A program made the position numbers and the translations under genes. The notes under the pieces were generated by a model. The model was not told the DNA's origin and did not search any database. It worked only from the letters and a program-made list of their open reading frames with translations. This document shows, in pieces, positions 1 through 11,512 of a stretch of 41,564 nt of DNA. The stretch spans positions 575,732 through 617,295 of the forward strand of contig NW_019774070.1 in the NCBI RefSeq assembly GCF_001039355.2. The letters run 5' to 3'. How positions within the stretch are numbered: the stretch's first letter is position 1; each line of letters opens with the position of its first letter. Source of the stretch: Lingula anatina. Taxonomy: Eukaryota; Brachiopoda; Lingulata; Lingulida; Lingulidae.

Positions 1-308
1 TTTTTATATGACCAACTAAGAAAATTGATGAGATGGGAAAAGTATCAATAGAACAGTGTTAAATGTCCAATTTCCTCCATTCTGAGATTCTGAACATAGT
101 GGATGATTGAATCTGACAAACTGCAATGATATGAGTTTATTTCCATTTTTGACACTTTATTACACAATACATGATAACAAGTTTACCATGTTTTTTACAT
201 AATCAACTAACAATGTTGTAAAGATGCAGGAAATATCAAACAAACACTTTTACGCATCTTATTAGTTCAATAATGAGACTGTTAACATGCCTAAGAAATG
301 AACCTGAG
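1..308. other. IFT80 intronic sequence, no feature recognised
   Basis: AT-rich sequence left of the pearl-like repeat. No exon of IFT80 or any other gene could be read here on either strand. It is probably part of the intron after the fourth coding exon of IFT80, whose next exon must lie outside the window. Confidence 0.5.
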
Positions 309-1024
309 GAAATGTGAAAAAACAGTATAACTTCTAAAATAATGGCCCGATAATGCTGATTTTCGAACTCGACCTGTGTTTTAGTAAGATTGACCACTCC
401 TGTGAGTAAAATGACAATTGGCCATTCCATTTTTCTTATAATGTGTTATCAGTGTTGCATTTATATTGAAAAAAGTGAAAAAACAGCATAAATTCCCTAA
501 AAATGGCCCAATCATGCTGATTTTCGAACTTAACCTGCGTATTATGAATATTCATCAGTTCTGTAAGTTTCAAGCCAAAAGGTAAAATGGTTTTTCACTT
601 ATTGTGTTATCGGTGCTGCATATATACTGAAAAAAGTGAAAAAACAGCACAAATTCCCTAAAAATGGCCCAATCATGCTGATTTTCGAACTTGACCTGCG
701 TATTATGAATATTCATCAGTTCTGTAAGTTTCAAGTCAAAAGGTAAAATGGTTTTCCACTTATCGTGTTATCGGTGCTGCACATATGCTGAAAAAAGTGA
801 AAAAACAGCATAAATTCCCTAAAAGTGACCCGATCATGCTGATTTTCGAACTTGACCTGCGTATTATGAATATTCATCAGTTCTGCAAGTTTCAAGTCAA
901 AAGGTAAAATGGTTTTCCACTTATCGTGTTATGGGTAAAGTGCACGGCGACGACGGCAACGACGGCGACGGCGACGACAGACGCAGATGATGGCTATATG
1001 TACAGACACATCTGTGTCTGTACA
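309..1024 (+). mobile_element. pearl-like (putative Helitron-type) non-autonomous element with four ~160-bp tandem units
   Basis: Four head-to-tail units start at 309, 468, 629 and 790 (periods 159, 161, 161). Each carries the shared core gtgaaaaaacag and cctgcgtattatgaatattc; the first unit is more diverged and the last three nearly identical. The array ends near 948 and runs into an ACGG/CGACGG-type microsatellite (about 953-985). A perfect 12-bp inverted repeat with a 2-base loop follows (999-1024, tgtacagacaca and its complement). Core repeats of about 160 bp followed by an ACGG-type microsatellite are the described architecture of bivalve 'pearl' elements, which are related to Helitron-like non-autonomous elements. 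The family assignment is by architecture only; the outer termini were not defined. It lies in an IFT80 intron. Confidence 0.6.
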
Positions 1025-1177
1025 TAAAAATCCTAATACAAATATTTTAAATATGGAAAACTGTAATTATTTCATTAATGAAACTTCTTCTAATAGTATT
1101 TTTATTTTCACACTAACTCATTGCGTTATACCCTTTTAAGCAATATATGTAGCCTTAAAAAAAATTACTCTTTCTTT

Positions 1178-1226
1178 CTTCCACATATATATTATTATAT
1201 ATTATATATTATATATTATATAATAA
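1178..1226. repeat. AT-rich microsatellite (TATAT/ATTAT type)
   Basis: Low-complexity run of atattatat units immediately downstream (minus-strand sense) of the IFT80 exon that ends at 1250. No other meaning seen. Confidence 0.8.
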
Positions 1227-1249
1227 TCCCTGAAGTATGCCTAGCCTAC

Positions 1250-2853
1250 CTGTCACCATAGCAGTGCCATCATAGCTCCACCTACAGGCTAACACTGCCC
1301 CCCTGTGGGCCTCCACTGACTTCTCCACACGCCCCGTCTTAGACACCAAATGATATTTGCCTGGAAAGGAGAAATTTGGTCTCAAAAATAGCTGCTCTAG
1401 TTCTAATTAAAAGTCATGACTAATGAAAAAAAAAAACACCACAATGATTAAAAAAACACCAAAGGTTACTAAAACTCAGGATACAACTGAACTTTGTTGA
1501 TTTTTCGTAAACATTAGGGTGAGCAGAATTTTTTCAATCAACACAAGCAGAAAAGAACAACTGACACAATTAAATCAGGCAGCTATAGAGGGATAAAACA
1601 GATATGAAAATTTAGGAGTAAAAAGTCCCCAAAACATGCTGTAAAACTAACAAGTATAACATCAAATTGATCAATGATGATTAAACACTGATCAGATATA
1701 TCCCATGGTATCCTTACCATCTGACGACCCCAGGACAAAGACGTCAGCCCCTCCAGAGCCCCCCTTCTTGCCCCCTGCCCCACTCTTAGGAAACCAGTGC
1801 AGATCTGTGGGGTAGACATCATTACCCAGCTTAACTAGACAGGTGCACTCATTGTTCAGCAAATTCCACCTGAAAAATCCATGTAACAAGGAAGCTCAAA
1901 GCAGACAATAAATACAATAAACTACTAACAAAGTTATCAAGTGTTATTTGCCCTCCCCCTCCCACCCTTCTGTTATTTACCTTTTCCACTCGGAATGGTA
2001 AGTGACATCATTCACATTCATCTATGTTGTAGAGTAATAATAATATCACACTTTGTTTTTATCTCCTCACATCCATAGTTCATCACTAAAATATAATTTA
2101 CATCTTTACCTCTAACTGCTTTAAAAATATCTCTTTGTGTCATATACACCATAAGCATTGACCTACATTAATACTTCTCAAAACTTTACCTGAGTATCTG
2201 GTGGTCATCACTGCCAGAGTAGACCTCATCAGGAGTCGTCCAGCCAGTACAGGTCACTATCTCTGTATGTGGGAAGGAGTTAAGGAGGAGAAAACACAGT
2301 AAAAATGTGGGAAGGCAATTTTAAACACAGTCCCCACTATATCCATTGTATAGGAATTTCCATAAGAAGACTAGTAATACAAAATTATTAATTTAGAAAA
2401 TGATAATAATACATAGACAAACATAAACAATTTAATCCAAGATATATACAAACATTTGTGGTGGTCAGACCATTTGTTCCTATTCCATTAGGCAGCCCTT
2501 GAAAGAGCACCTGCCAATATTTATATATATTATATTATAAACACATCCAAAATAAATTCATGCCCCAGCTCTTATGATAGAGTTGTTTGCAATGTTTGAT
2601 AGCTTCCCCGAAACAGATACAACCCTTTTAAATGAGTAAAATGCTGGACCCACTTACACATGTAAAACAGAGTTTGACAATGCTTCAAATTCAGCATTGC
2701 CATCAACAAAATCATCAAATCGCATTATTACATTTAGCTAACCTACAGGATTTTCAAAGATTCTAAATGAATTTTCAAAAACAGCTCACAACAATGAATC
2801 GTAATTAAAAGGATATGTTTAGGTTCCTTCTGCAATGAGGTTTTAAACCTCAT
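1250..2853 (-). CDS. IFT80: IFT80, intraflagellar transport complex B WD40 protein, first four coding exons (partial)
   Basis: Exons on the minus strand, 5' to 3': 2817-2853, 2190-2268, 1718-1869 and 1250-1360. Joined, they start [19 protein letters not shown], then read [18 protein letters not shown], then [18 protein letters not shown] and [19 protein letters not shown]. This follows vertebrate IFT80 residue for residue through the first WD40 repeats of the N-terminal propeller. Known role: IFT80 is a subunit of IFT complex B, needed for anterograde transport and cilium assembly. Phases agree across all junctions. The first intron (2269-2816) is AT-AC; the next two are GT-AG. The last exon ends in a GT donor, and the rest of the protein (about 90 percent) lies left of the window. 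A species-specific Gly/Lys-rich loop ([10 protein letters not shown]) sits in the third exon. The start ATG is at 2853; a 5' UTR was not defined. Confidence 0.93.
2269..2816 (-). other. U12-type AT-AC intron in IFT80
   Basis: Read on the minus strand, the intron begins ATATCCTTTT directly after AAAC and ends CCTTCCCAC before ATACAGAG. The 5' end matches the U12 donor consensus (ATATCCTTT). CTCCTTAAC at 2279-2287 matches the U12 branch-point consensus, about 11 bases from the AC end. Only this splice gives the conserved KEPKHTEIV reading; the GT-AG alternative (AG at 2263-2264) has no compatible GT donor nearby. Confidence 0.88.
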
Positions 2854-3923
2854 TTTAACCTTTTCTGACACTTGTCTGTCAACTCTCTGATGTCAATGTT
2901 TGTCGTTGAAGTTCTTAGTCGCAGTGCTTCAGATACAGTTTGCAAGTCCCCTCGACTTGCGTTTAGAAGCTAGCTGTATTTTCTTTTAAACTTAACTCTT
3001 CAACCTACTTCACGATATCAACAGCATCACACCGATTGCGACTTTATGAGCATGAATAAATGTAAAATCAAAATGAATCGCCTGAAAATGAAATATCTGT
3101 CACTGTTTGTGCTATGAAATCTTCAACCCGGTGGAATGTTGCGTCTGCGCATAACCGGAAGTGTGGTTCACAGAAAGCTAAGCTTTAAATGTGTAGAAGT
3201 GAAAATTGTTTAAAACCAAAATTACCATAATTTTACAAAAATAATAGAGAATTTATAATTAAAATAAATAAAATCTTTATTTAAAATATCGGTGAAATAA
3301 TATAACATTTATTAATGTATATTTAAAAAATATATTGATCAAAATAAAATCCTAATGAGTCTCAATTCTAGTAAAGTCCAAGAAACAAAACAGTCGCCAT
3401 GATTGTTTTCAGTGGAAACGAGATTGGTTAGATTAACGAGGTAAGATATGTCTTCTTATTTTTGGGTCTCGTTTGTGAGGAAATTCACATCCAGAGACAA
3501 TTCTTTTGTTAAATATGTATATGGCAAGGTTTGAAAATTATGATTAGTTGAATAAATGATCCAGTTTCTGCTGAATCCCAGGAGAAAACATCTTCAGATT
3601 TTGAAAAACTCTCAGTTTGAACTCAACTTGCGGTCCTTTAAAATGTAGAAATGGATATAAATGGATAGAAATGGAGCGAAAAGCTGCGATGGAGGACAAA
3701 CGATTTTCTTGTGATTTAGATATATATAAAGCCTTGAGGTTTGAAGCATAGACTACAGGCAAGCACGAAAGTGCAAGGCGATGTCCATTTAGTCTGAGTG
3801 CTATGCTTATAAAAATTGCAATATTTAAAATAGTAAATAATGCATGAAATAATTTTACAGTAGTTTATTTAGATAAATAAAACATTGGGTACCTATTCCA
3901 GTGCCAGTAGTAATCACAGCAGA
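2854..3923. promoter_or_regulatory. divergent promoter region between IFT80 and the CXorf58-like gene
   Basis: About 1.07 kb separates the two start codons, which face away from each other. An ETS-type site ACCGGAAGTG lies at 3154-3163, next to a GC-rich stretch gcgtctgcgcat (about 3141-3152) that resembles an NRF1 half site. Both are typical of TATA-less bidirectional promoters. A candidate splice donor aacgag/gtaaga at 3440/3441 and acceptor attccag at 3895-3901 suggest a 5' UTR exon for the plus-strand gene. It would contain a 10-codon upstream reading frame starting at 3400. No clear RFX X-box was found by eye. Promoter function is inferred. Confidence 0.5.
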
Positions 3924-6900
3924 ATGGCAGAGACCCAGCCTTCTGTGCGAGAAAACAGGGGGTCTCCAGTGAAGAGCGCCGCCAGTGGTGGCAGCCGTAC
4001 CTCTATCAACATAACACTGCCAAAGACAAACCGTCCAGAGTCCCAGAGCCCAGGACAGACCCCTGTTGCCACCCCACGGCAGCCCGTCATCCACAGAGAC
4101 ACCAGTCAAGTCAATAATAACAACAACAGGAATATCAGTGAAAGAAGGCCGAAATCCAAGTCTTCTGGTCATCACAGTGGTGTGTCTAACTCTGAGTAAG
4201 TTGATAGTTAATAATATAGATAGACAGTAAGGCTGTGTAAGTAAGTAAGTTACATAAGTAAAGAATAAAGCAGTGTTTTTTCTTCAGTTAATCTATAGCT
4301 AAAGGATGCAGTCAGTTTTAAATTAACAGATTAACACACCTCCTTCTGGCATTGAGTAGAACACATAAAAACTGGTGATTATACAAGAACTTTGGAAATG
4401 AGAGAAGTTGCGTTTATCTGTTATACAAATTGTATTGTATGAGAGTGTCCTGCCACAGTACTGTAGCTTCAGTGGAAATGAGCCCTTAAACTCATTCTTA
4501 TTATTCTGTTAATCTTACATTTTATAGGGTGCATAATAATGTCAAATATTTTGTTTCAGATTGAAGCGTATGACAGCAGCTAGAATTATAGAAAGGACAT
4601 GGTTATCGTACAGAGACAGACAAATGTTCAGGTTACTCAAACATGCTATCTGTGCAGCAGTGAGTATTTTAGTATCATTTAATATACTAAATACATCTTC
4701 CATATGTAGAATTTTTGGCTAACCAAGAGAAACAAACAGCACTTCTAATGAAATGAATTTTTTTGTAATTGCTGAAATACAAATGTTTGGGAAAAACATG
4801 TTAATTGACATAAGATTAAAAAGAAAATGGATGGTTCAGTATTGGATTTGTGGCATTGAATCAAAATATTACATTTATTTCTATTGCCATTTCAGGAAAA
4901 TTCTTTGACATATGAAATATTAAGGAAAATAAGTCCACAAGAGGCAGAACTAATAAGGGACCCAAGTTTAGGAGTGAAAGTCAGATTTAGGTAAATTGAT
5001 GCATGTGTTACATTATCAATTTTGCTAGACTAAGTTCAGTTAATGTTGAAGTATTCTATCTTTTGCAGCTCTTGCTCAATGCTGAATGTGATGCTACATC
5101 AGTATCTGTACTATTGTGTTTTAGAAAATATTTTTATATATTTTATTTATTAACAGTTATAACTGTAATTATAATTATTATTTGTAGCAGTAGCAGTGAT
5201 TCTTTTTTTCTATCACTGGCAGAGAAACAGATAACTTTTTGTGAGAAATATAGTGTATTCTCCTGTGCTCACTCCTGGTTATATATTAAAACAGTGTTTT
5301 CTTCAGAAAAGGTACACTCGTCATTTTCTTTTCAGGTTTGGTGGAGAAGAATTTCCCCCAATGATATATTTCAAGAATTATACAACTTCCAAAGGAGTGC
5401 AATACCTTAGTGGCAAGAGAGTGATAAAGGCAGGGACTGAGGTCAGTGAGACAGTAGAACTTGATAATGGTTATGATTTATTGTCACGGAGAAAATGATA
5501 ATTTAGATTACTTATATGAAAGAAATGTTCTAATTGTTTTACGTTTTATTGTTACTGGAAAAACAAGTAATACGTCAGATGTATTGCATAGGTCTTGTAT
5601 AATTCTACACAAATAATGTCTTATATTTGAGACTGAAATTTATGTTTGTTTCAGTAAAGTTTTTAGATTTATTACTGGAATTGTAGTTTAGCCTAGTTGA
5701 TGACGTTGCTTCTCCCTCACAAACACTTCAGCCTGTCTACTAAGAATACAGGCGAAATATTCTCAGTTTTGTTATGCAATATGTGCAGAAACTGTTTGAT
5801 CACCATGTTCCAGTGCCTGGACAAATGCGACCCCCCTCCCCCTCCCCACCACCACCACCACCATCTCCATCCCCATGCCTGGTTGTTTTGGTTCAGGTAC
5901 TCTGCCTTCCTTTTAGTGTCTGTATGCTATTACATAACTGTACAATACAAAGTGTTTTAATGCAGGCTGCCCAGGATGCCTGTGATCTGATGGGGAACAG
6001 AAAATTCCTGGACCAGATCATAGTAGATGCAGTCCACCATGAACAGTTTAAAATAACTGATGAGATTGATGTCACAACATTAAAGGACTACATGCAGGTA
6101 AGAGCTTACCTTTAGGAGGCTTTAGGAGGCTTTAGGTCTTGGAAGTGGGTTTCACTCTCAGTATGTGGTAGGAAATAGTAAAGTATTTTAGACTTCAGAA
6201 GCCAGAGATTGTAAGAAATAAAAAAGAAAAAGAGTTGAGGCTACCTATAAATGGTTATAATGTATCTTTTTTTTTTCAACCTCTGCTTCTATGTTATGTA
6301 AGATATCTATTTTTAGTGTTGAGTTTTATATAATTTTTCGATTTATTTTGCCTAAATGTCATAAAAAACATTCTGTTCTCTTGGTAGGCAAGTACTTGCA
6401 CAATGTCATTGTATTTAATATTGTTATTATTATTGTTATTATTATAATTATAAAACATTGCTTATTTATCTATTTCAGTATCTGAGTAAATTAGATGAAA
6501 CCCCACATTATTTAGGAGGAAGAGAAAACCTATGGAGGAAACTCACGTTGAATTGTAAGTTTGATACACAGCATGGTACAGCTTGTAACGTGTGTGTGTT
6601 TGTGTGTGTATGTGTGTGATATGTTTATAGTGAATAATTTAGTTTAATTTCTTAAACATGGCACAGGTGTAAGAAAATCACACACTTCTGTTTTTGTTCC
6701 ATAGCTTTGATGTGCTTCTTATTAAATAACCATTCAACAAGAGTGTTATAACCATGTTTACATGTGGAAGTATTCACAAAGACTCCATTATAAGTCTGCA
6801 ATCTGTTCTTCCAGCTTTGCCCAGAACCACCATATTCTTTGATGTGGTGGACTATCTGTATCATCACAGGATGTCCCCCAGGCTGAAGAAAGAGCTCCCT

Positions 6901-7975
6901 CAACTCCTCTCCAGGCCTATAACCCAGGAAACACAGCTCCAGCACATTAAGATCATATCTAGACTAAGGTATTGGGAGCTGATATATATTATTTCATATG
7001 AATCAATGATGTGTATTTGATTCAGTGTTAAAAATGGTTGCCTTGAGAAAAGATCAAGGATAGCATTTCAGTACACTTACTGAGGTGTGTTACCTGTTAA
7101 ATCAGGCAAGGCATACATGATTGTAAAGTCAGATGTTATATTAAAGTTGTCACATGGTCTTGTCACTTGGTTACAGATCTGAAAAATTATATAAATTTTA
7201 TATAAATGTGTTTCTAAGTTTGCATTAGTTTTGTTCAAAGTAATTTTAAACTCTCCTCACCCCACAGTCAACAGGCTTATGACAACGTTTTTTCATTGTA
7301 GAACAACAGAAAGTGGGATTAATAATTAAAACAGTATTATATGTTAAATATAATGAGATGTCAGCTACATAGAAAATGTTGTAATCTCCCCAGGACCCCC
7401 GCTGTGACAGAAGCCCCAGGTCCCACTCCTAGGTCTACTAGGTACAGCCGCGAGTCGTCCAAGTTGACAGGGAGGAGGTCCAAACAGGCACAGATGAAGG
7501 CGGCTAAGATGAGGAGGATGTATGGGATGGAGAGCAGATCTGAGATGGTAGGTGGACTCTGTGTGTGCGTGACTGTGTGTATGTGCATGTGTGTGTGAGT
7601 GTGTTTGTATGAGTTACTGAGAGAGTGAGAAAAAAATGAGAAAGAAGGAGAGTGAAAGGATGAGATTAAAAACTGATAACTGACACGTTAAATTTTCTGT
7701 AAGTAAAAATACTAGTTTCTTTATTATGTCAATTGAATTTCAGTCTTCTGTATGTGCATAAATAAGTTGTTTATAGTATGCATTGTTATTTTGTTCAGAC
7801 GTCCAGTGTTGGTCACTCTCCGTCCAGGCTGGGTCAGGCCCAGGGGTTAGGGGACAGTTACTACAGTGGAGACGAAGAGGAGGAAGAGGAATGGGAGAGA
7901 GAAGCCAATAAACTTTATGAATGGACACAGGAACTGAAATTTGAAGAAGTGGATTCACCAGTCAAGGTGTTATAG
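3924..7975 (+). CDS. CXorf58-like protein, complete, nine coding exons (421 aa)
   Basis: Exons: 3924-4195, 4560-4659, 4896-4990, 5336-5441, 5966-6097, 6479-6554, 6815-6968, 7394-7547 and 7799-7975. All junctions are GT-AG and phases close into 421 residues. Residues 1-90 are a Ser/Asn/Pro-rich, probably disordered leader. Next comes an IQ-like segment (TAARIIERTWLSYRD), then MFRLLKHAICAAENSLTYEI, a conserved block around RFRFGGEEFPPMIYFK, and LMGNRKFLDQIIVDAV. GRRSKQAQMKAAKMRRMY follows, then an acidic DEEEEEEWEREANKLYEWT tail. This order matches human CXorf58; the tail also recalls the related C11orf65 (MFI). The function of CXorf58 is not established; the IQ-like helix suggests calmodulin binding. 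The ATG at 3924 is the first in frame after the probable acceptor at 3901. The gene sits head to head with IFT80, which fits, but does not prove, a ciliary or sperm role. Confidence 0.9.
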
Positions 7976-8850
7976 CAGAGGAGCTGTGCTGTGAGATTGG
8001 AGATTTAGATGGATTTCATGGCATGTGACATTTGCATGTCATAAAAATTGGCAATCTTTGGAATCATTGCAATACTGCCATTGAGCAGAGTGATATTAAA
8101 TACATTGACCAGCATTGCACTCTCTGAAACACCATGGAAATAAGATGGAGTTTTTGGTTTTTTCTCTCATTATTAATATCAGTAGAGGAGGACACAAATT
8201 GAAACTGTGCATTCTGTAGGGGAATACTTGCACTGAGACAATTGAAAAAAAGTCTGTTTGATGTTACTTCTTCTTCACTGTGAACAGTACTCATGCTGCC
8301 ATAAAGCTTTTTCTTGTCGTAGCACATTACATCAGCAGCTCAAAAATCAAGGTCTTTGAGAAATGACGAGTTTTGAAAGTGGAAATTATGAAAGATAGTG
8401 GCTGGGTGGTATTTAGATGAACATCTTCTTTGTACCAGCTAGCATACAGTTTTGCAAGGTGCTTCGCGTAGTTTTAGTTTCAATGCATTTTTTCATGCAG
8501 GACTACATGTGAAGAAGGAAGAGGATAGGGTTAATAGACATATTATTATGATAGTTAACATGTCACTGGCTGGCCCAGTGGAATTTGTATCAAATCTGAA
8601 TCATATAGTTGCATATAATACCATGTGATTGATGATGTTTTGATGTGCCCAGTGGATGAATTTTCATGGTGATGTTGGTTACTTGAATTTATGGTGTTTT
8701 ATTCACCTGAAATGGGAATATTAAAAAAAAAAAAAAAATGAAAGTGATGTAACACCTACTTGAGCTCAAAATAATAATAATAATAAACAAATTATTTTTG
8801 TATTAAAAGTTATTATTTTGGTTCATTTATTTGTTTTTGAATAAATAATA
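7976..8850 (+). other. 3' UTR and poly(A) region of the CXorf58-like gene
   Basis: No reading frame of note. AATAAA signals on the plus strand occur at 8782-8787 and 8840-8845. On the minus strand one occurs at 8826-8831 and could serve the convergent oxidoreductase gene. The two genes therefore probably end within the same AT-rich stretch, with overlapping or abutting 3' ends. Confidence 0.55.
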
Positions 8851-8968
8851 GAGATAATTTCTATCTTTGTAAATGATGCAACACACTGCACAGTAATTCA
8901 GTTGTTACCTCTTCAGTTCGTTCTTAACTGTTTTCCTGATCCTGTTGCCAGATCTGTTTTCCTCCAAC

Positions 8969-9059
8969 TGTAACAAACCATGCCTGTCAAAGACCTCTGC
9001 TTCATCAGCATTTACCATTTACTGACAAAAGCTTCATAAAACATGCATGGTTTGTTACA
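8969..9059. repeat. 91-bp hairpin with perfect 15-bp terminal inverted repeats
   Basis: TGTAACAAACCATGC at 8969-8983 is the exact reverse complement of 9045-9059, with a 61-base loop. It lies downstream of the oxidoreductase stop codon, in its probable 3' UTR. It could be a tiny MITE or a transcribed hairpin; no target-site duplication is obvious. Confidence 0.7.
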
Positions 9060-9254
9060 TCTGGAATGTAGGCATTCAATGGTGCTACTGTTCCTTGCTA
9101 TAAGCAGGGAATTCTACGATATATGATATAATTCCCTCCTATAAGTGTCACATTCCATCAGTTAAATGTTCATATCAAGATTATATTATAACATTCATAC
9201 AATTTGAACAGCCAACATCTAGCAGTTTTTCATTTGTTCACTTTTAAGCCTAAT

Positions 9255-10527
9255 TTACATATTGGCAGAATTCTTTGCCACAATATCGAACATCTGTAGA
9301 AAAGCGGGAGGATCTTGTGCTCCTGAAAACGTTCTCTGTCCATTCATGTAACAGTCAATTGTTCTATCAGAGATGAAAGTGGACCTTTTAAAAATCTTGA
9401 AAATGAAATTACTGAAGACAAAGCTCTACATGGTAGTTCTGGAAGTTGTACCCACCCCACCCCACCCCTCCACTGAAAAACTTTTTTCTCTGATCAATCA
9501 ACCTGTTCAATAAATACATTCATAAAAATTCTTAATAAAATAACATAATTAGAGTTACCTTTTATATAACTGCTCACTTTTATTACTGTTTTACTAAAAT
9601 TTTGAAGGATAACGGGACAATCATTTAATGCTCACTGGAGTCAACTGGACACGTATTCATTTAAAAACTGATACACTGGACTTTTAGAGGGAAAACCAGA
9701 CGTACATACCTGTAACCCCTTTTCTTGACCAGCTTAAGGCCTTCTCTCTGGTGGTATCTATATTGTGCTGGTCTGTCACATAATTCCTCACCTCAGTCTC
9801 ATCAAAACCCACCTCCCTGGCTATCTTCAGGATTGTGTCCAAATTTGGCTGGATGCCATCTGTGAAGTAACTCTGGAAAGATAAATATTTAAAGAAAAAG
9901 ACTTAAATTGAGCCACACTTGTTTTAAAAAAATTCACTCGGTTTCTGAAAGGGTTAAATTGTAACCAGCAAGGCTCTCCTGCCTCAAGGTTTATTGCTTC
10001 AGGTGCACTTCAGCTTGGGCAGAAACTTGGGCAGACAATGCAGCCATGCATGATAATATTTTTAAAACTTACAAATTTATATTGAGTTTTGACAAATTTT
10101 TCAAAGTAAAAGAGGTATGTCCCTGGAAAATTGTCTTCTGACAAGATTTTTAAAGTCAACAATTCAACAGAGTTTTTGCTGTATAAATCATTTACGTAAA
10201 CAGCTCAGTACTCAGTAAAATAGGAAGATACTATGCCATAAAATGGGTTAAAAATTTTAAATAACGTAACGAAACTCAAATTACATCTTTAAAACAAAAT
10301 CAAAAGATGAACTTATACATAAGTCTAAAAAAGTGTAGACTGTGTGTTCATTAGCAAAAAATATTAAACACCAAAATTATTCTCACCTTGAACAGGCGTT
10401 CAGCCACATCATTCTGTTTATTCCCTCCGTCCACATTTTTGGCATACTCCTGAAGCACATGGGCAGGCAGTGTGTAGGGAAACCTGTCACTCTTGTAAGT
10501 GAAGTCAATGCCTACTGCTGCCCCTGC
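9255..10527 (-). CDS. DSBA/FrnE-like thiol oxidoreductase, last three coding exons (partial)
   Basis: Minus-strand exons, 5' to 3': 10387-10527, 9706-9872 and 9255-9384, encoding the C-terminal 145 residues. Motifs in order are AAVGIDFTYKSDRFPYTLPA, LFKSYFTDGIQPNLDTI, AREVGFDETEVRNYV and, after the last junction, GVTGMSTFISDRTIDCYMNG then QRTFSGAQDPPAFLQM. This is the helical insertion and C-terminal thioredoxin-fold half of the DSBA family, closest in layout to bacterial FrnE (dithiol-disulfide isomerase-like): the GVTG..TF..NG...FSGAQ ending is diagnostic. The N-terminal half, where the CxxC active site should be, lies in or beyond the N gap. The second intron uses donor GGTAT/GTACGT; a GT four bases earlier breaks the frame. 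The stop is at 9255-9257. The substrate in animals is unknown. Confidence 0.8.
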
Positions 10528-10625
10528 CTGGGTAAGATGACCACTAGAAAATGTAAAACATTAAGATGAAGTGATACATGTACATGAAATACTACAGTAC
10601 TGGGATATATACCAAAAAGGGGGGG

Positions 10626-11512
10626 NNNNNNNNNNNNNNNNNNNNNNNNNNNNNNNNNNNNNNNNNNNNNNNNNNNNNNNNNNNNNNNNNNNNNNNNNNN
10701 NNNNNNNNNNNNNNNNNNNNNNNNNNNNNNNNNNNNNNNNNNNNNNNNNNNNNNNNNNNNNNNNNNNNNNNNNNNNNNNNNNNNNNNNNNNNNNNNNNNN
10801 NNNNNNNNNNNNNNNNNNNNNNNNNNNNNNNNNNNNNNNNNNNNNNNNNNNNNNNNNNNNNNNNNNNNNNNNNNNNNNNNNNNNNNNNNNNNNNNNNNNN
10901 NNNNNNNNNNNNNNNNNNNNNNNNNNNNNNNNNNNNNNNNNNNNNNNNNNNNNNNNNNNNNNNNNNNNNNNNNNNNNNNNNNNNNNNNNNNNNNNNNNNN
11001 NNNNNNNNNNNNNNNNNNNNNNNNNNNNNNNNNNNNNNNNNNNNNNNNNNNNNNNNNNNNNNNNNNNNNNNNNNNNNNNNNNNNNNNNNNNNNNNNNNNN
11101 NNNNNNNNNNNNNNNNNNNNNNNNNNNNNNNNNNNNNNNNNNNNNNNNNNNNNNNNNNNNNNNNNNNNNNNNNNNNNNNNNNNNNNNNNNNNNNNNNNNN
11201 NNNNNNNNNNNNNNNNNNNNNNNNNNNNNNNNNNNNNNNNNNNNNNNNNNNNNNNNNNNNNNNNNNNNNNNNNNNNNNNNNNNNNNNNNNNNNNNNNNNN
11301 NNNNNNNNNNNNNNNNNNNNNNNNNNNNNNNNNNNNNNNNNNNNNNNNNNNNNNNNNNNNNNNNNNNNNNNNNNNNNNNNNNNNNNNNNNNNNNNNNNNN
11401 NNNNNNNNNNNNNNNNNNNNNNNNNNNNNNNNNNNNNNNNNNNNNNNNNNNNNNNNNNNNNNNNNNNNNNNNNNNNNNNNNNNNNNNNNNNNNNNNNNNN
11501 NNNNNNNNNNNN
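10626..11512. other. assembly gap (887 N)
   Basis: An unbroken run of N. It very likely hides upstream exons of the DSBA/FrnE-like gene. Confidence 0.99.

Noticed and set aside
309-948. Four evenly spaced repeats as a possible CRISPR-like array
   Set aside because: The 160-bp units repeat along their whole length with no unique spacers, and the setting is a eukaryotic intron.
3130-3160. RFX X-box between the divergent ciliary-type genes
   Set aside because: gttgcgtctgcgcataac has two half sites but the spacing and bases depart too far from the consensus.
3855-4175. 106-codon minus-strand frame
   Set aside because: Antisense shadow of the first coding exon of the CXorf58-like gene.
5003-5410. 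135-codon plus-strand frame
   Set aside because: Intronic read-through in a different frame; the real exon is 5336-5441, with splice sites and conserved protein.
9706-9710. Donor at G/GTATGT (9709) for the oxidoreductase exon
   Set aside because: No downstream acceptor restores the frame to the CYMNGQRTFSGAQ exon; the donor four bases further on does.
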